NCBI GenBank assembly: GCA_024138025.1
Contig: JAMXBD010001387.1
Location: 310,001 to 374,000, forward strand
DNA length: 64,000 nt
Reading direction: 5' to 3'
Source: Combretum micranthum
Taxonomy: Eukaryota; Streptophyta; Magnoliopsida; Myrtales; Combretaceae
In this document: positions 9,132-21,660 of the stretch, piece after piece
Layout of the letters: every line of letters begins with the position of its first letter
Position numbering within the stretch: the first letter of the stretch is position 1
Position numbers and translations under genes: made by a program
The notes under the pieces: generated by a model
What the model was told of the DNA's origin: nothing
The model's database searches: none
The model's input: the letters and a program-made list of their open reading frames with translations, nothing else

Positions 9132-9470
9132 GACATATACAAGTAAATAACGTGGAAGCCTATGCTTGTTTGACACGGGAGCGACCCACTCGTTCATCAC
9201 AATAGTTTGGCAACCCGACTCGGATTGCCCATAGCCACAACCATGGTTAGCTTGAGGATTAAGACCCCCACGGGGAGTGGTGTCAACCCGAGATCTAATA
9301 AAAGACTGTCCATTGGAAATCCATAATCACCATCCAAGTGATCTAATTGTGCTGGAAATGAATAAATACGAAGTTATCCTCGGGATGAATTGGTTAAGTA
9401 AAGTAAAGGCAATAGTGGATTGCCAAAAGAGGACTGTATGTTTTTATGATCAATCGGGAGAAAAGTAGAA
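9132..9470 (+). pseudogene. PR: Element A aspartic protease domain
   Basis: Retropepsin that cleaves the Gag-Pol polyprotein. The active site DTGATHSF is at 9172-9195, preceded by HIQVNNVEAYAC. The C-terminal half includes DLIVLEMNKYEVILGMNWL and DCQKRTVCF (9340-9450), typical of Tekay elements. The frame shifts just before DTG (one T appears missing) and again before 9277. Key catalytic Asp, Thr and Gly are present. Continues into a linker to RT. Confidence 0.88.
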
Positions 9471-10500
9471 TTTATGGGAGAGGCCTTAGTCCCAAGAAGG
9501 ATTGATCTAAGCTCGTTCGAGCTGATGATGGAGGATGAGAAATGATACCGATTGAGGACGTCTTGGATGAAGGGGAAAACCGTGAGGAAAGGAATATTCC
9601 AGTGGTGAATGAATACTTGGATGTGTTCCCAGAAATTTTGCCGGGATTACCACCAAGAAGAGATCGACTTCGAGATTGTGTTGGCTCCAAACACCGAACC
9701 AATATCTAAAGCGCCATACCGTATGGCACCGGCTGAGTTGAAGAGCTAAAGACGCAGTTACAAGAACTTTTGGATCAGAAATTTATCACCAAGTGTGTCG
9801 CCATGGGGCGCACCCGTCTTTTTGTGAAGAAGACGGATCGATGAGGTTGTGTATCGACTACCGGGAATTGAATAAGGTGACTATCAAAAATCGATATCCC
9901 TTACCAAGAATCGATGATTTGTTTGACCAGCTACAAGGAGCTTGTGTGTTCTCGCGTATTGACTTACGTTCGGGGTATCATCAGCTAAGGATTAAGCCTG
10001 AGGATGTGCCTAAGACAGCTTTTCGTACTCGTTATGGGCACTACGAGTTTTTGGTAATGTCATTTGGACTGACTAATGCACCGGCTGCGTTTATGGACTT
10101 AATGAATAGAGTCTATAAGCCGCTTTTGGATAAATGCGTGATAGTCTTTATAGACGACATCCTCATATACTCAAAGACCAGGGAGCAACATGAGGAGCAT
10201 CTCCGTTTGGCATTGCAAACCTTACGAGATAACAAGCTGTACGCCAAGCTGTCCAAGTGTGACTTTTGGTTAGACCGGATATCCTTCCTCGGACATGTGG
10301 TAACGGGTGATGGAATATCAGTTGATCCCGAAAAGATCAAGGCAATAGTGGATTGGAAGCCACCACAAACCGTTACTGAAGTGAGGAGTTTCTTGGGATT
10401 GGCTGGCTACTATCGCAAATTTGTGAGGGATTTTTCTAAGATAGCTAAGCCGTTGACTCAATTGACCCAAAAGAACGAAAAATTCATTTGGACAGACAGA
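9471..10500 (+). pseudogene. RT: Element A linker and reverse transcriptase domain
   Basis: RNA-dependent DNA polymerase that copies element RNA into cDNA. The linker (9471-9700) ends in a YLDVFPE-type motif and a proline-rich stretch. The RT is nearly intact in one frame from 9793: [51 protein letters not shown], the catalytic FIDDILIYS (about 10147-10173), FLGHVV and [12 protein letters not shown]. All three catalytic aspartates are visible. Shifts occur before 9793 and at about 10505 before RNase H. Confidence 0.93.
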
Positions 10501-11000
10501 GAGACAAAGTTTCCAGGAACTAAAGCGACGACTGGTCTCGGCACCGATTTTGGTTTTACCAGATCCGGAAAAGTCTTACACGGTACATAGTGATGCTTCG
10601 AGAAATGGTCTTGGATGCGTCTTGATGCAAGAACGGAAGGTCATTGCGTATGCCTCTCGGCAATTGAGACCGCATGAGCAGAACTACCCTACGCATGACT
10701 TGGAGCTAGCTGCAGTTATCTTTGCCTTGAAGTTATGGCGACACTATCTGTATGGACAACGGTGTGAGATATACACAGATCATAAAAGCCTTAAATACCT
10801 GTTCACACAAAAGGAGTTGAACATGCGGCAAAGGAGGTGGCTGGAATTGATAAAAGATTATGACCTGGGGATAAATTACTGTCCAGGAAGAGTAAACGCA
10901 GTCGCGGACGCCCTAAGTCGAAAGAATCACGGGGAGGTAGCTGCTTTGATTACAAGCCAGAAGGAATTGATTAAGGAATTTGAGAAGTTAAGGATCGAGT
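10501..11000 (+). pseudogene. RH: Element A RNase H domain
   Basis: Degrades the RNA strand of RNA/DNA hybrids during reverse transcription. The open frame 10550-11314 shows [46 protein letters not shown] and [13 protein letters not shown] (to about 10923). The acidic active-site residues (D of SDAS, E of DLEL, D of YTDH, D of VADAL) are present. A one-base shift separates it from RT. It runs on without a break into the linker before integrase. Confidence 0.92.
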
Positions 11001-12180
11001 TCTTGGATCGAAGTGCTGAGCTGGAGATATCTAACTTGGCGCTGGAACCAACCCTCGTGGAAAGAATCAAAGAAGCACAAAGGTATGACGAAGTGATACA
11101 AAAGATAAAAAGGGAAACCCGAGCAGGAAAGTACCTTGACTTTGCCGTGGATGAGGAAGACGTGATCCGGATGAACGGAAGGCTGTGCGTACCAGAGGAT
11201 GAGGAGTTGAGGAAGGAAATAATGAGTGAAGCACATAATTCCGGGTATACCGTGCACCCGGGAGGCACCAAAATGTACCAGGATTTGAAGAGTTCCTACT
11301 GTGGAATGGGATGAAGCGAGATGTGGCAGATTATGTGATGAAGTGCGCAGTATGCCAACAAGTGAAGGTAAGAGCACCAGAGACCCGGAATGCTAAAACC
11401 CTTACCTATTCCTGAATGGAAGTGGATCAAATATCCATGGATTTTGTTTGTGGCTTCCCAAAGACTCCATCGGGCTGTGATGCAATATGGGTAATAGTGG
11501 ATCGGTTAACTAAGTCGGCGCATTTCCTACCCATAAATATGACCTATTCAATGGAAAGGTTAGCCAAGATTTACATCAGAGAGATAGTAAGATTACATGG
11601 CATACCTGCAGGGATCATCTCTGATAGAGACCCGATTTGTGTCCAAGTTTTGCAAGCTTGCAGAAGAGCTTGGGTACTAAATTGCATTTCAGTACGGCTT
11701 ACCATCCCCAGACCGACGGACAGTCTGAGCGAACGATCCAAACTCTTGAAGACATGTTAAGGGCATGTGCCCTGGAATTCAAAGGGAATTGGGATAATCA
11801 TGTTCACCTAATCGAGTTTGCCTATAATAACAGCTATCACTCCACTATCCAGATGCCTCCGTATGAAGCCTTATATGGACGCGATGTAGGTCCCCTTTGT
11901 TTTGGGATGAAGTGGAAAAGATAGCAATTGGGCCGGAATTAATACAGGAAGCCGCAGATAAAGTAAGACTGATTCAGCAAGATGAAGGAAGCCCAGGATC
12001 GACAAAAGAGCTGGGCAGACTTGAAAAGACGAGAGCTTGAATTTAAAGTGGGTGATCATGTGTACCTGAAGATAAACCCGATCAAAAGTATCAAGAGGAT
12101 GCGTACACAAGGGAAATTAAGCCCGAGATACATTGGACCTTTTGAGATTTGGAAAGAGTCGGAGATCTGGCGTATCGGCT
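11001..12180 (+). pseudogene. IN: Element A integrase (zinc finger, DDE core, GPF module)
   Basis: Inserts the cDNA into the genome. The HHCC finger (about 11230-11365: [10 protein letters not shown] then CAVCQQ) is split by a shift near 11314. In the DDE core the first Asp is at 11440 (ISMDFV), the second at 11623 (IISDRD) and the Glu at 11727 (QTDGQSER). Spacing fits the family, with a shift between the last two. The GPF module (LSPRYIGPFEI) lies near 12118-12150. The remaining motifs (YNNSYHSTI, YEALYGRDV) are normal. Five or so single-base shifts break it. Confidence 0.92.
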
Positions 12181-12495
12181 AGCCCTGCCACCTAAATTGT
12201 CCGGGATCCACATGTGTTTCATGTGTCAGTCTTGAGGAGATATGTGGCCGACCCAAGAGATTCTGGAATTGGAGCCAATCCAGTTGAGGGAAAACCTGAC
12301 ATATAAGAACACCCATAAAGATATGGATAAGAAAACTCAAAGGCTACGGAACAAAGATATTCACTACGTGAAAGTACTATGGAGGAATCATGCCTTGAAG
12401 AAGCAACCTGGGAAGCGGAGGATGAAATCCGGAGAAAGTACCCCGAGATATTTGAAACAAGTACGTCAGTTCCGTTTTTGACAAAACTTTATTAA
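12181..12495 (+). pseudogene. Element A C-terminal chromodomain (CHDCR type)
   Basis: This extension follows the integrase: VSVLRRYV-like lead, then LRNKDIHYVKVLWRNHAL and, after a shift near 12398, EATWE and a YPEIFE tail to the stop at 12493-12495. This is the short plant chromodomain with a relaxed aromatic cage seen in Tekay, Reina and related clades; the VKVLW to EATWE pattern with a YPEIF tail points to Tekay. In the family it is thought to steer integration to heterochromatin, which fits the self-nesting seen here. Confidence 0.85.
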
Positions 12496-12502
12496 GTTTG
12501 GT

Positions 12503-15500
12503 TGTAAGCCCCGGAAATTCTCGGTAGCTAGAAAACCCCAGGAGTTGGAGACGAAACCCTAATCCGATCAGATTGAGTTTAGTAAATGGAGCTAGGAACC
12601 CCAAATCCGGCTTTCCATCGGTTTCATAGTAAACAAATATTTGGAGTGAATGAATTTGAATTGTTGTTCCAAAGTACATTTCAAACTTTGAAATTTTTAA
12701 ATTCGGGAATTTTTCAATTCCGGGCCTTCCCGAGCCCAATTACGGAAAAGCGTGCCCCGGGCCACGGATTCAGAAATAATTCCGGAATATTCATTAGACC
12801 GTAATTTTATAAGGATTCCAAAAATATCAATTTCATAATTTTCCGAGCTATAAAGATTACAGTTATAGCTTTTCCCGTGTTTTCGGAACAACCGGTAAAG
12901 TAGATGTCTTGTCTACTATTCACAGTACAACCTACACTACACACTACCCATACCCTATTCTTACATCCTTACAACTACTCATTTCAATTTCTTTTCCAAA
13001 AAATTTGTCTCCTAATAATTATTACATTATTACAATTTCATTTACTAAATTACAAAAAACAAATTTTAAACACACCACACTCATGCATGAAGTGGCCGGC
13101 GCCCCTCCCTTGCTCCCCCTCCCAATTGAGTAATTTTACTTCTTTTATTTAACTAAAACCTAATTCCTTATATATACTAAATGTTCTCTCTCTCTCTTCA
13201 TTTCTTCCATTTTAACTTTTGAAAAAGAGAAAAACTCTCTCTTCTTACCCTCTTTTGCCGTGAGGTAGCTCCCCTCCCCCTTCATCACATTTCCCAACTT
13301 TGCTTCTTCTCTTTTTCACTTCAAGACTCCATTGGTATGTGTAATGTAAGCCTTGTTTCTTCCTATTTCTTGTAATGGCAAAGGTATACCTGTGTATTTC
13401 CTCATCAAAACCCTATGATGCTCATTAGATAAAATGCAACAAGGATGTCAAGCCATCACAAGACATGGATCTTGTGTTTAAATGCATTTTGTTAAGATTT
13501 CATGTTGCTCATGCATATATAGTAATGACCTTGTATTTATATTGATGTTCATGCCATGAGATTCATGTTATATACATCATATGTAGTAGATCTAAGGTTT
13601 AGACATCCACCACTTCATGTACATGCATGATCATAGGTTCATTTTTGTTTATGTGCTTTATTGATCATAAAAATGAGGTCTTGTTCATGTATAGAGATGC
13701 TAGATAGTATATCTCCACATATAGATGGCAAGAACATTGAAAAAGGAAGGACTTTGTTAGATATGAAGAGTTGAAAATTCGGATGAAATGGAAACCCTAC
13801 CCTAAAGACCTCCAAAATCAATTTTAAACTTATATTTCATAAGAAAAATGAAGGGTATGTGTAATAGATATGTTGAAGGAATTATTTTCATAAGTTTAGA
13901 TGAGTTTAGGCATGATAAAAATAAGGAAAACAAGAGGTGAAGTTAGGATGAAAATGTTGACTTTAAATGTGTAGTAAATTCGTAACTTTGTGTAATGCCT
14001 ATAAACACTTAGTATTTAAGTCTAAAATGATGTTTTATAAGCTAAATGAAGTCCTTAGATAATGTATACATTGAAGCCCCAAATTTTTAATACATTAGAC
14101 TAGATTTCCCTTAAGAAAAATGTAAGAAAAGAAAATTTGGAAAATTCGGATTTTTATAACTAGCTTATTTGAAAACATGTTTACCAAATGAAATATGTGA
14201 ATTTTTGTGCATGAATGGAGGCCATGACTATTATAGACTTTGAGAACCTAATTTTAGTCAAATAATAAGTAGATTACAAGATTAAAAACCAAAGAAACCC
14301 TAAGGAGTATAATGTGGGAGAATAACTTCTTAGAATTAGCCTTTATGAAACTTTCCCCAACACTTAGGAGTTCCTAAAAGTTTATTACTACAAAAATCAT
14401 CATGACCATGCACAAGTTGAGTTCATTACATGGCATACACATTAGTAGTTCATTCCTAAATCATTCATGCATGAATCACTAACTAGGAACATTTCTTATC
14501 AAAAGCAAAGCACATTTTCAAAGTTGGATCAATTGCGGGACAGAACTGATCCCACTGTTCCGTGACCTTATTATTTTCAAAACTTGGATTTAATACTTGA
14601 ATTAGATAGATCTTTCGAAGTAGATGAAGATCGATATAAAGTTTGCGAAATTCCGAGTTAAAATGACCAAGTTATGGCCGTTTTAAGTCGGAACTTCCAA
14701 ATATAGCGAGAAATCCGAATTCAACTAGTCTAGAGTATAGTTTGATTTAATTACATAATGAGAATCTCATAGGGATTATTCTTGTTTGGTAGGTGATTCC
14801 GAGCAGGACGACTCTCTACCTCCGATTACTATTATTAGAAGTTTGGTGTCCCATGGCCGAGTGAGTTACTTCCACTCTCAATTAATGCTTGTGAATGTAA
14901 TGTAGTGGCACTAGTGATGTAGGCAAAGATAAAAGGAATTGTACAAGCATGATGGGGTATGTGGGAATTATTATGTTGTGAATTGTTGATATGTGAAATG
15001 GAGCTTAAGGTATATCGAAACCGGTGTTAAGATATTGACTGTTTTATTAGAATCATATGATGAATGTCTGCGTATACTTGTTGGTCACTTAAAAGAATCG
15101 AATTAATGACTATTCGACTCCGACTATAAACGAGTTCATTCATGTCACAATGGGGTTGGAGCATTTGCATTGGTTGGTTTTTCGTGACCCATAAAACGAA
15201 TGTGAGGTTAATCGTGATCCATAAAACGAATGTGAGGTTAATCGTGATCCATAAAACGAGTTTTTAATCAGTTGACCGTGAGCTTAAACGGCGTCGTACC
15301 GCAGGATCGTTAATCTGCTAACCCGGGATGGAGGGCGCAAGTCCATCCACATATGATTTCCGGTTGGTCATATGTTTGTTGATTTCATTTGTATGGTGCA
15401 TACACTTGCTTGAATAACACTTGCTTGATTGATTGTATTTAATTGCGTTATGGAAGTATTACTCACTAAGCTAGTTAGCTTACCCCGATAGTGTTTATCT

Positions 15501-15890
15501 TTTGCAGCATGAGTTTATATGGCTTAGGCCAAGACAAGCCACAGCGCAGGTACCGGAGATAGGAGTTTCCTATAGAAGTTTGATTCATTTCTTTTGTATA
15601 GACTTCCATTGGAAACTATGGACTCTGGATGACTGTAATAGACTGTTATTCTTTTGCGGGGGAATGCCCCTTAGATTTTGTAACGTTAAGATTTATGCGT
15701 TTTGATTTATTACCTATGGCTAATGAATGCCTTGTTAAACTGTTTAACTCCATTTGTTGAAGTATTCTATTGTCGTAAAGGAACGCTTTACATCTACTTA
15801 AGACTTCCGAAGGCCCCGGGTGGGGAACTCGAGAGTCTTACTTAGTATGTGGCGGGCTGTTGCGTTTAGGATACCCTACGGGGCGTGACA
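12503..15890 (+). repeat. Right LTR of element A (3388 bp)
   Basis: Near copy of the left LTR with the same ends. The first 900 bp differ mainly by one-base losses in short runs, while the rest is almost identical. Landmarks: GC box 13094-13103, hairpin 14651-14693, mini-exon 14793-14860, 30-bp tandem 15183-15260. The seven bases before it (12496-12502) contain no polypurine tract. Confidence 0.95.
13169..13176 (+). promoter_or_regulatory. TATA box, right LTR of A
   Basis: TATATATA followed by the CT-rich leader, as in the left LTR. From here the element could drive flanking sequence. Confidence 0.55.
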
Positions 15891-15895
15891 TCTTC

Positions 15896-15989
15896 ACATA
15901 AGACTCTAAGTCTCATTCGGAAGTTCTCGGGTGTTTAAGGATCCTTTTCGAAAGTTCTTGGCTTGGAGACGGGCCTCTTCTATGGTGAT
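15896..15989 (-). pseudogene. Element B ORF1, 5' part
   Basis: Minus-strand start of the extra ORF, with a lead resembling A's and then RLRVLCEEF. The insertion of element A splits it within the CEEF codons; the rest continues at 2331-1372. Upstream (15990) is a T-rich run ending in ATAG, like a splice acceptor. Confidence 0.5.
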
Positions 15990-16119
15990 CTATGTAAAAG
16001 AAAGATATTAGAGGACTTATTCTACCCATTCTATTTTATCTAAGTTTTTCTTGCTTCTATCTAAGTCAATATTTCTTAAGTCCATTTCTATAATTATGAT
16101 TCCTAGGTTCTTAAACCAT
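15990..16119 (-). other. Element B untranslated leader
   Basis: Between PBS and ORF1 of B. I see no ORF or conserved block here other than the acceptor-like TTTTACATAG at its downstream end. Confidence 0.5.
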
Positions 16120-16131
16120 GCTCTGATACCA
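16120..16131 (-). other. Primer binding site of element B
   Basis: GCTCTGATACCA on the plus strand, which is TGGTATCAGAGC on the minus strand, 8 nt from the LTR edge at 16140. It shows that B reads leftward. Confidence 0.93.
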
Positions 16132-16674
16132 ACTTAAACTGTCACGCCCCAGTGGGTACCCTAAACGTGACAGTCCGCCACACTCAATATTAAAGCTTAA
16201 GTATGACAACCTTAGTCATTTCCAAAAGCTTTTATATTAAGTGTAAGGCTTACTTTCACAATTTTAGAGGACCATATGTGGAATAATGAAGTTTAAGGAG
16301 ATATAAAAACATATTAAGAAAAGAGGATTCACAATAAATATTTGCATGCCAATACTATGATGTACTTTATCCAGAGTTCTAATATTCAAAAGGGATTACC
16401 TGCCCACAAGGTCCACGTGGCCTTAGCCATAAGTACGGGAACTGCAAAAGATAGCTATCGGGGTATAAGCTAATAGGCTTAGTGAGAACTATTTCCACAA
16501 ATAACTTCTTGTAACAAGATTCAAACAAGTTGGTTAATCACACATATGTAATGCATCAAACACGTGGGCAAACAATCATATAGCTTTCGAGGGAACTATA
16601 TGTTGAATGGATTTACGCCCTCCATTCGGGTTTGGTGATACTCAAAACAAGTATTTTAATAATAAAATTTAAGC

Positions 16675-16790
16675 TTGCGAGCACACATCGCCAAGCATTC
16701 AATAAAAACTTTATACTTGCGAGCACACATCGCCAAGTATCCAATAAAAACTTCTATACTTGCGAGCACTCATCGAAGTATTCCGAACCT
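16675..16790 (-). repeat. Short tandem repeat in B LTR
   Basis: About 2.5 copies of a roughly 45-bp unit containing GCGAGCACACATCGCCAAG and an ATAAAAACTT tail. Confidence 0.8.
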
Positions 16791-19063
16791 ACTTGATTTG
16801 ACCTTGCTTTCGGATCAACCGCCAAGCATATTCCATTAAGCCGCCAAGCAATCGCTTTCGGATTTCCACCAAGTGTTGCTTTCGACATGAGCCTACTATC
16901 CTTCTCACCCAAGGATAATAACCCAACCATGTAATGTGACTCACTTCGTGGTATGCATGAGTTCATTAATTTATAAAGTCATAACATAAATAATTTCAAC
17001 TTTAGGGTGATCAAGGAATTTCACACAAATCAATATTATACTAAAACAATCACTTAGAACCATTCAGTTCGATATTCTTAGAATTCTTTCAAGGAATTAT
17101 TTTACATGCATATCGGTTTATCTTTTCCTAACTCTAGTGCAACTAATTTTACAAGCACAACAAGTGTGCATTTAATGAAATAAACTCACGATGCCATTGT
17201 CGTCTATTCCTCTAAGCGGATGAGTCGTTCACACACTCCTCTTATCGTAATAGTTCTCGGGGTGAAGAATCCTTCCTCGGTCACCTACAAAGAAAATACC
17301 CATAATGAGTTTTTCTTGAAGATTTTCTTGAATTTGACAAAACAATGTCAAAGAACGTCAAAGTTCGTATAGAAGAATGTTCCAACTTAAAATGGCCATA
17401 ACTTGGTCATTTTAACTCGAAATCTCGCATATAATATACGATTTTTATCTACTCGAAAGATCTACCCATTTCTAAAATTATTTCCCACAAACAAAGCCAT
17501 ATAGGCTTCGAAAAACTGGTGACAAAATTCACCACGGATTTTAAGTAAAAATAACTTAGGTTCAAGAAGTCAAATTTTGTTTGATAAATACTTAGTTATC
17601 TATATAGTTGAAAATTTCTCTTTTTGTAACTATATAACTCATATTTAAGCATGCTCAAGTGCCTTGTTGTCCAATTTGTTTTTCTTAAGTAAAACAATGT
17701 CGGTTTAAAGCTTTTCGGAAATTGTTTTTGTGAATTTCTTTGAAACGAATACCTTGTTTTCTTTATTTTCTAAAAACGTTTTATGTTGGTTTTATTTATC
17801 TTTTCCCAAGTGACTTTTAAAAATAAAATTTCTACGTTCTAAGTTATACTAATAATATTTTTGAAGTTTTTCTAGAAAATATTATTTTCTTCATTTCCTT
17901 GTGTAAATTCCCTTGTTTACTTGTTTTGGCAAAAATCTTTACTTGATATTTCTCATTCTTTTTCTCATGACTCTATTCCGAAACAATTACCCATGCATGA
18001 AAATTTGGTTTCCTTATAAAAACAAAGTGAAACATTTAAGGACTTTTTGTAGAAAACTAATTTCTATAATCTTATTAACTTTTCTTGTAACTTGAAAAGT
18101 GAAAATTTTTTCTTTTCAAACCATAAATTTTCTTTGCTTATTTGTTTGCAAAGGTCTTAAAATTTCCTTAGTTTCCATCTTATTTTCTTTCTTTATGAAA
18201 ACAACCATTTTTGTCAACAAAATATTTTCTTTTCGAAAGCACAGTAGAGTAACAAAGATTTAACTAGTTTTAAGTTAAAAATAGTTTCTAAATTCATAGT
18301 GAATTCTTTTTGTAATTCGAAAATGAGTTTATTTTTGTTATCTTATATTTTCACATAAACTTATTCTAAGTGACAAAAGCTTTCTTTTATTTCATTATCT
18401 TTAGAAAATAGAACTTTTGGACAACATCTAAATGACATGATTATGAGAATAATAATAAACAAATAACATAAAGCATAAATAATAAAAATCAAGTATTGGA
18501 GTCTTAGCTTTTTCAAGGCTCCGGGACTAAGAATAAACTAGTCCCATAATAAAATAAAATGAAAGAAGAAAAAGCTTGTTTGACTTGATGTGGACAAGTC
18601 TAAGACTAGAGACTAGTCTTATTTCAACAAGGAATAAATAAATAAATTGCAATGGAAAAATAAAAAATTGCAAGTGAGCTTATATGCTCTAACGAATATA
18701 TAATATATATATGTATAGATATATAAAAATAATAAATCAACATAAACATAAATGGATTGGCATGAACAAGAACAATACATGAACATAATGTAAGTTTCCA
18801 CAACTTGTAGTATTTGGAACTCACACTTGGTCATGTAAAGTTACATGACATGAAGAAGAAGAAGGAATTATAAATGGGTTACCTAAAGAAGACTTTGATG
18901 TGGTTATTGGTTATGGGGTTTTTGTGTTGGTGGAAGTTGTTGTGGAATTATTTTGAGAGAGTTTGAGTTAGTAACTTGAGAGACTTTGAGAGGAAAAAAA
19001 TTAAGAGAGTTTTGGTATGAATTTGTGGGTAGTGAATGGTGAAAGAAGTGAAGGGGGGGGGGG

Positions 19064-19071
19064 TATTTATA
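19064..19071 (-). promoter_or_regulatory. TATA box of B LTR
   Basis: TATAAATA on the minus strand followed by a pyrimidine-rich leader. GC box GGCGGCGCC is about 75 bp upstream. Confidence 0.6.
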
Positions 19072-19771
19072 GGAATTGAGGAGGGATTTTTTGTGTGATT
19101 AAAATAAAAAAAATTAAAACAAATTGGGAGAGGGAGAGTGGATAGGCGCCGCCACTTTGAGAGGAAGAGAGGGAGTGATTTTATTTTTTTGATTTTTGTT
19201 AAATAAAAGATGTAATAAGTAAGGTAGATGTGAAATAAAGTTATGGGAAAGGTAAAAGTTAAGATTATAGTAGGTTATGTAGAGTGTAGAGTAGGTGTAA
19301 AAAAAGTAGAGATAAAAGAATAGTGTAGAATAGTAATGAATAGTGTAATGTAAAGTAGATATGACAATTAAGTACCGGTAGTAAGAAAATACGCGTTAAT
19401 AACTATATCTGTTATTTTTACTTACCGAAAAATTATGAAATTGATATTTTTGGAAAACTTATATTTTTACGAGTCTAACGGTGTATTCGGAATTTTTACT
19501 ATTCCGAACTTCCGGACACGTTTTTCGAGAACTGTGTCCGATCAGGTTCGAAGGACACTCGAATTTCGCGAAACTGAAACTTTTATGAAACCTATGGTTA
19601 TTACGGACTATTCGAGCTAATTATCCCAACTTCGTTTTTCGGGCCAAAGAAAACGGCAATGCCGGATTTAGATTGATACGGTAAACTAGGGTTTTGTTGA
19701 CCTTTAGGGTTTCGTTTGACTTTCGGTTAGGGTTTTATGCTAAACCGATTCTGAAAATTTAGGGGTTTACA

Positions 19772-20839
19772 ATCCCGAGACCAACGAATCCCTACTACCC
19801 GATTATTACTACTAAGAGACGGCGTACCATGACCGAGTGAGTATCACTTCCAATTTCAATTATTGTTTGTGATTGTAATGATAGCTGCACTAGTTACTTT
19901 GCAAAGATGAAATGAATGTGCATGATGGGGTTAAATGGGAAATATATTTGTCTGCTGTTGTTATGTGAAGTTGAAATTAAAGAATATCGAAGCCAGGTAA
20001 TAAATCATTGCTTGTATAGAAGAGCTAGGATTGTCTGCGAGTATTGCCTGATCACCTAAAAGAATTGGTATAATTGATTGTTAGACAATAAAGATAAACT
20101 TGAACTCATTCATAACACGATGGGAATGTATCATTAGCATTTGTTGGTTTTTTTTATCCATAAAACGAATATGAGTTGGTTCATCGTGATCCATAAAATG
20201 AATATATGAGTTGGTTGACCGTGAGCCTAAACGACATCGTACCGCAGGATTCGTTAATTTGCTAACCCGGGATGGAGGGCGCAAGTCCATCCACATATGA
20301 TTTCCAGCTGGTCATATGTTTGTTGAATTCACATGTTTGATGCATACTATTTGACTGATTAATCAATTGCTTGATTGTTATGTTTTAATTACGATATAGA
20401 AGTTTTCACTGACTAAGCTAGTATAGCTTACGCCCCCATAGTTTTTATTTGTTGCAGCACGAGTTTATTTGGCTTGGGCCAAGGCGAGCTATAACTCAGG
20501 TACAGGAGCTAGGAGTTTCCTATAGAAGTTGTACTCAGTATTGTTTAGACTTCCACAAGAAACCAAAAGACTCTGGATGATTGTAATGGACCTTTAATAT
20601 TCTTTTGCAGGGGGAATGCCCCTTAGACTTGTAACCTTCATGTATGTGTTTTGATTTATTATCTAATGCTATCGAATGCCGCATTAAACTTCTTAACTCC
20701 ATTGAATAGAGTATTCTATTATCGTAAAGAGATGCCTTACATCTATACAAGACTCCCGAAAGACTCGGATTGTAATTCGAGAGTCTTATATGGCATGTGG
20801 CGGACTGTTACGTTTAGGATACCCCTCTGGGGCGTGACA
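19772..20839 (+). repeat. LTR C, 3' part
   Basis: The plus-strand 3' end of an LTR of the A type: remainder of the mini-exon to 19836, GTGAGT donor at 19837, CATAAAACGA repeats near 20158-20205, stem-loops near 20268, acceptor GTTGCAG to 20457, and terminal block to GGGGCGTGACA at 20839. Its 5' part must lie left of the window because B interrupts it. Confidence 0.88.
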
Positions 20840-21625
20840 CCATATCATGCTTATCACCAAAGTGCATCATAAATCCACTAAAATATTCCAACTCATCTTC
20901 ATTCAGCTCATCTATAAGGATCTGACTGGCTAAGTTCATCAAGTCTCCAGCTTTAGCCCAAGTTATTGGTTTAAGTGAACCATGACTCCTATCATCTCCC
21001 CTAGCCTCAGGAAGATTTGCCTTAAAATCTTGTTCAAACTCATCCTGAATAGTAGAATCACTCTTTTTCCTCAAATCTGTCCTACATGTAACAAGTACTT
21101 CATTTGTCTATTGGTAAGTTCCTTTTCAATTGCTCCTTGTATCAACAATAATGATTCTTTGTTAGGAGGATTCAACTCCATATATGTTTGTCTTATAGCT
21201 TCAGGACTCATAGGAAACAATTTAAGTCTCTTGCCACTAAATAACATGGAATAAGCATTGTCTCTACTATTGTCATTCATATACCGATCAAACAACCAAA
21301 TATGTCTCAATAAGATATAAGATGCATTCATAGGCACTACATCATAAAGTAACTCATCGGTATAATGTTTAAGCAAAGAGATAGGAACTTATACCTATCT
21401 AGTAACATGATTAGATCCTTTGTCATTGATCAAATGTGATCGATATGGTTGTGGATGAGCTATCGATGGAAGTTGTAACTTCTCTACAAGTGTCATTGCC
21501 ACAATATTAATGCAACTAGTTAAATCAATAATGGCTACACAAACAACCCCGTTCACCAAGAACTTAATATGAAATATGTTTTCCCGTTGTTCATAATCAA
21601 TTGGTGGTGTCATACTCAAATCCTC
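20840..21625 (-). pseudogene. Element D protease-RT linker fragment (older chromovirus)
   Basis: A degraded minus-strand fragment. The protease region has the pattern IIDLTSCIN, VEKLQLPSIAHPQPYR (about 21560-21430), with the catalytic D.GS altered. Next come LLYDVVPMNASYILLRHIW and LKLFPMSPEA (21350-21170), the protease-RT spacer of CRM/Reina/Galadriel-like elements, and DEFEQDFKANLPE (near 21045-21007), the start of RT. Beyond that an unrelated-looking segment with YFSGFMMHFGD recurs at 40279-40200. RT itself is absent where C was inserted. Clearly not Tekay. Confidence 0.65.
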
Positions 21626-21660
21626 TTCACTACAACATTCAAAGGTATAGCATGCCTCAC

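Larger units (their letters stand above)
2337..15890 (+). mobile_element. Element A: complete Tekay-type chromovirus retrotransposon
   Basis: A full LTR retrotransposon: left LTR 2337-5750, PBS 5759-5770, ORF1, gag, protease, RT, RNase H, integrase, chromodomain, right LTR 12503-15890. Both LTRs run from TG to CA (TGTAAGCCCCGG to GGGGCGTGACA). A perfect 5-bp target duplication tcttc flanks it (2332-2336 and 15891-15895). It landed inside ORF1 of element B. The LTRs look nearly identical, so insertion is recent. Coding frames carry many single-base shifts and the polypurine tract is not recognisable, so this copy would not be autonomous as read. Confidence 0.95.
16140..19771 (-). repeat. 5' LTR of element B (3632 bp), inserted in LTR C
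   Basis: Runs TGTCACGCCCC to GGGGTTTACA on the plus strand. The following bases atccc (19772-19776) are the expected target duplication; the partner lies outside the window. Landmarks on the minus strand: U3 block 19470-19340, GC box 19153-19145, TATA 19071-19064, inverted repeat 18523-18545, donor 18882, hairpin 17422-17380, mini-exon 17284-17190, acceptor 16442. It belongs with E, G, H and I in a second LTR subgroup. Confidence 0.92.

Noticed and set aside
16675..16790. CRISPR-like direct repeats
   Set aside because: Units are contiguous without unique spacers, in a plant LTR; an ordinary tandem repeat.
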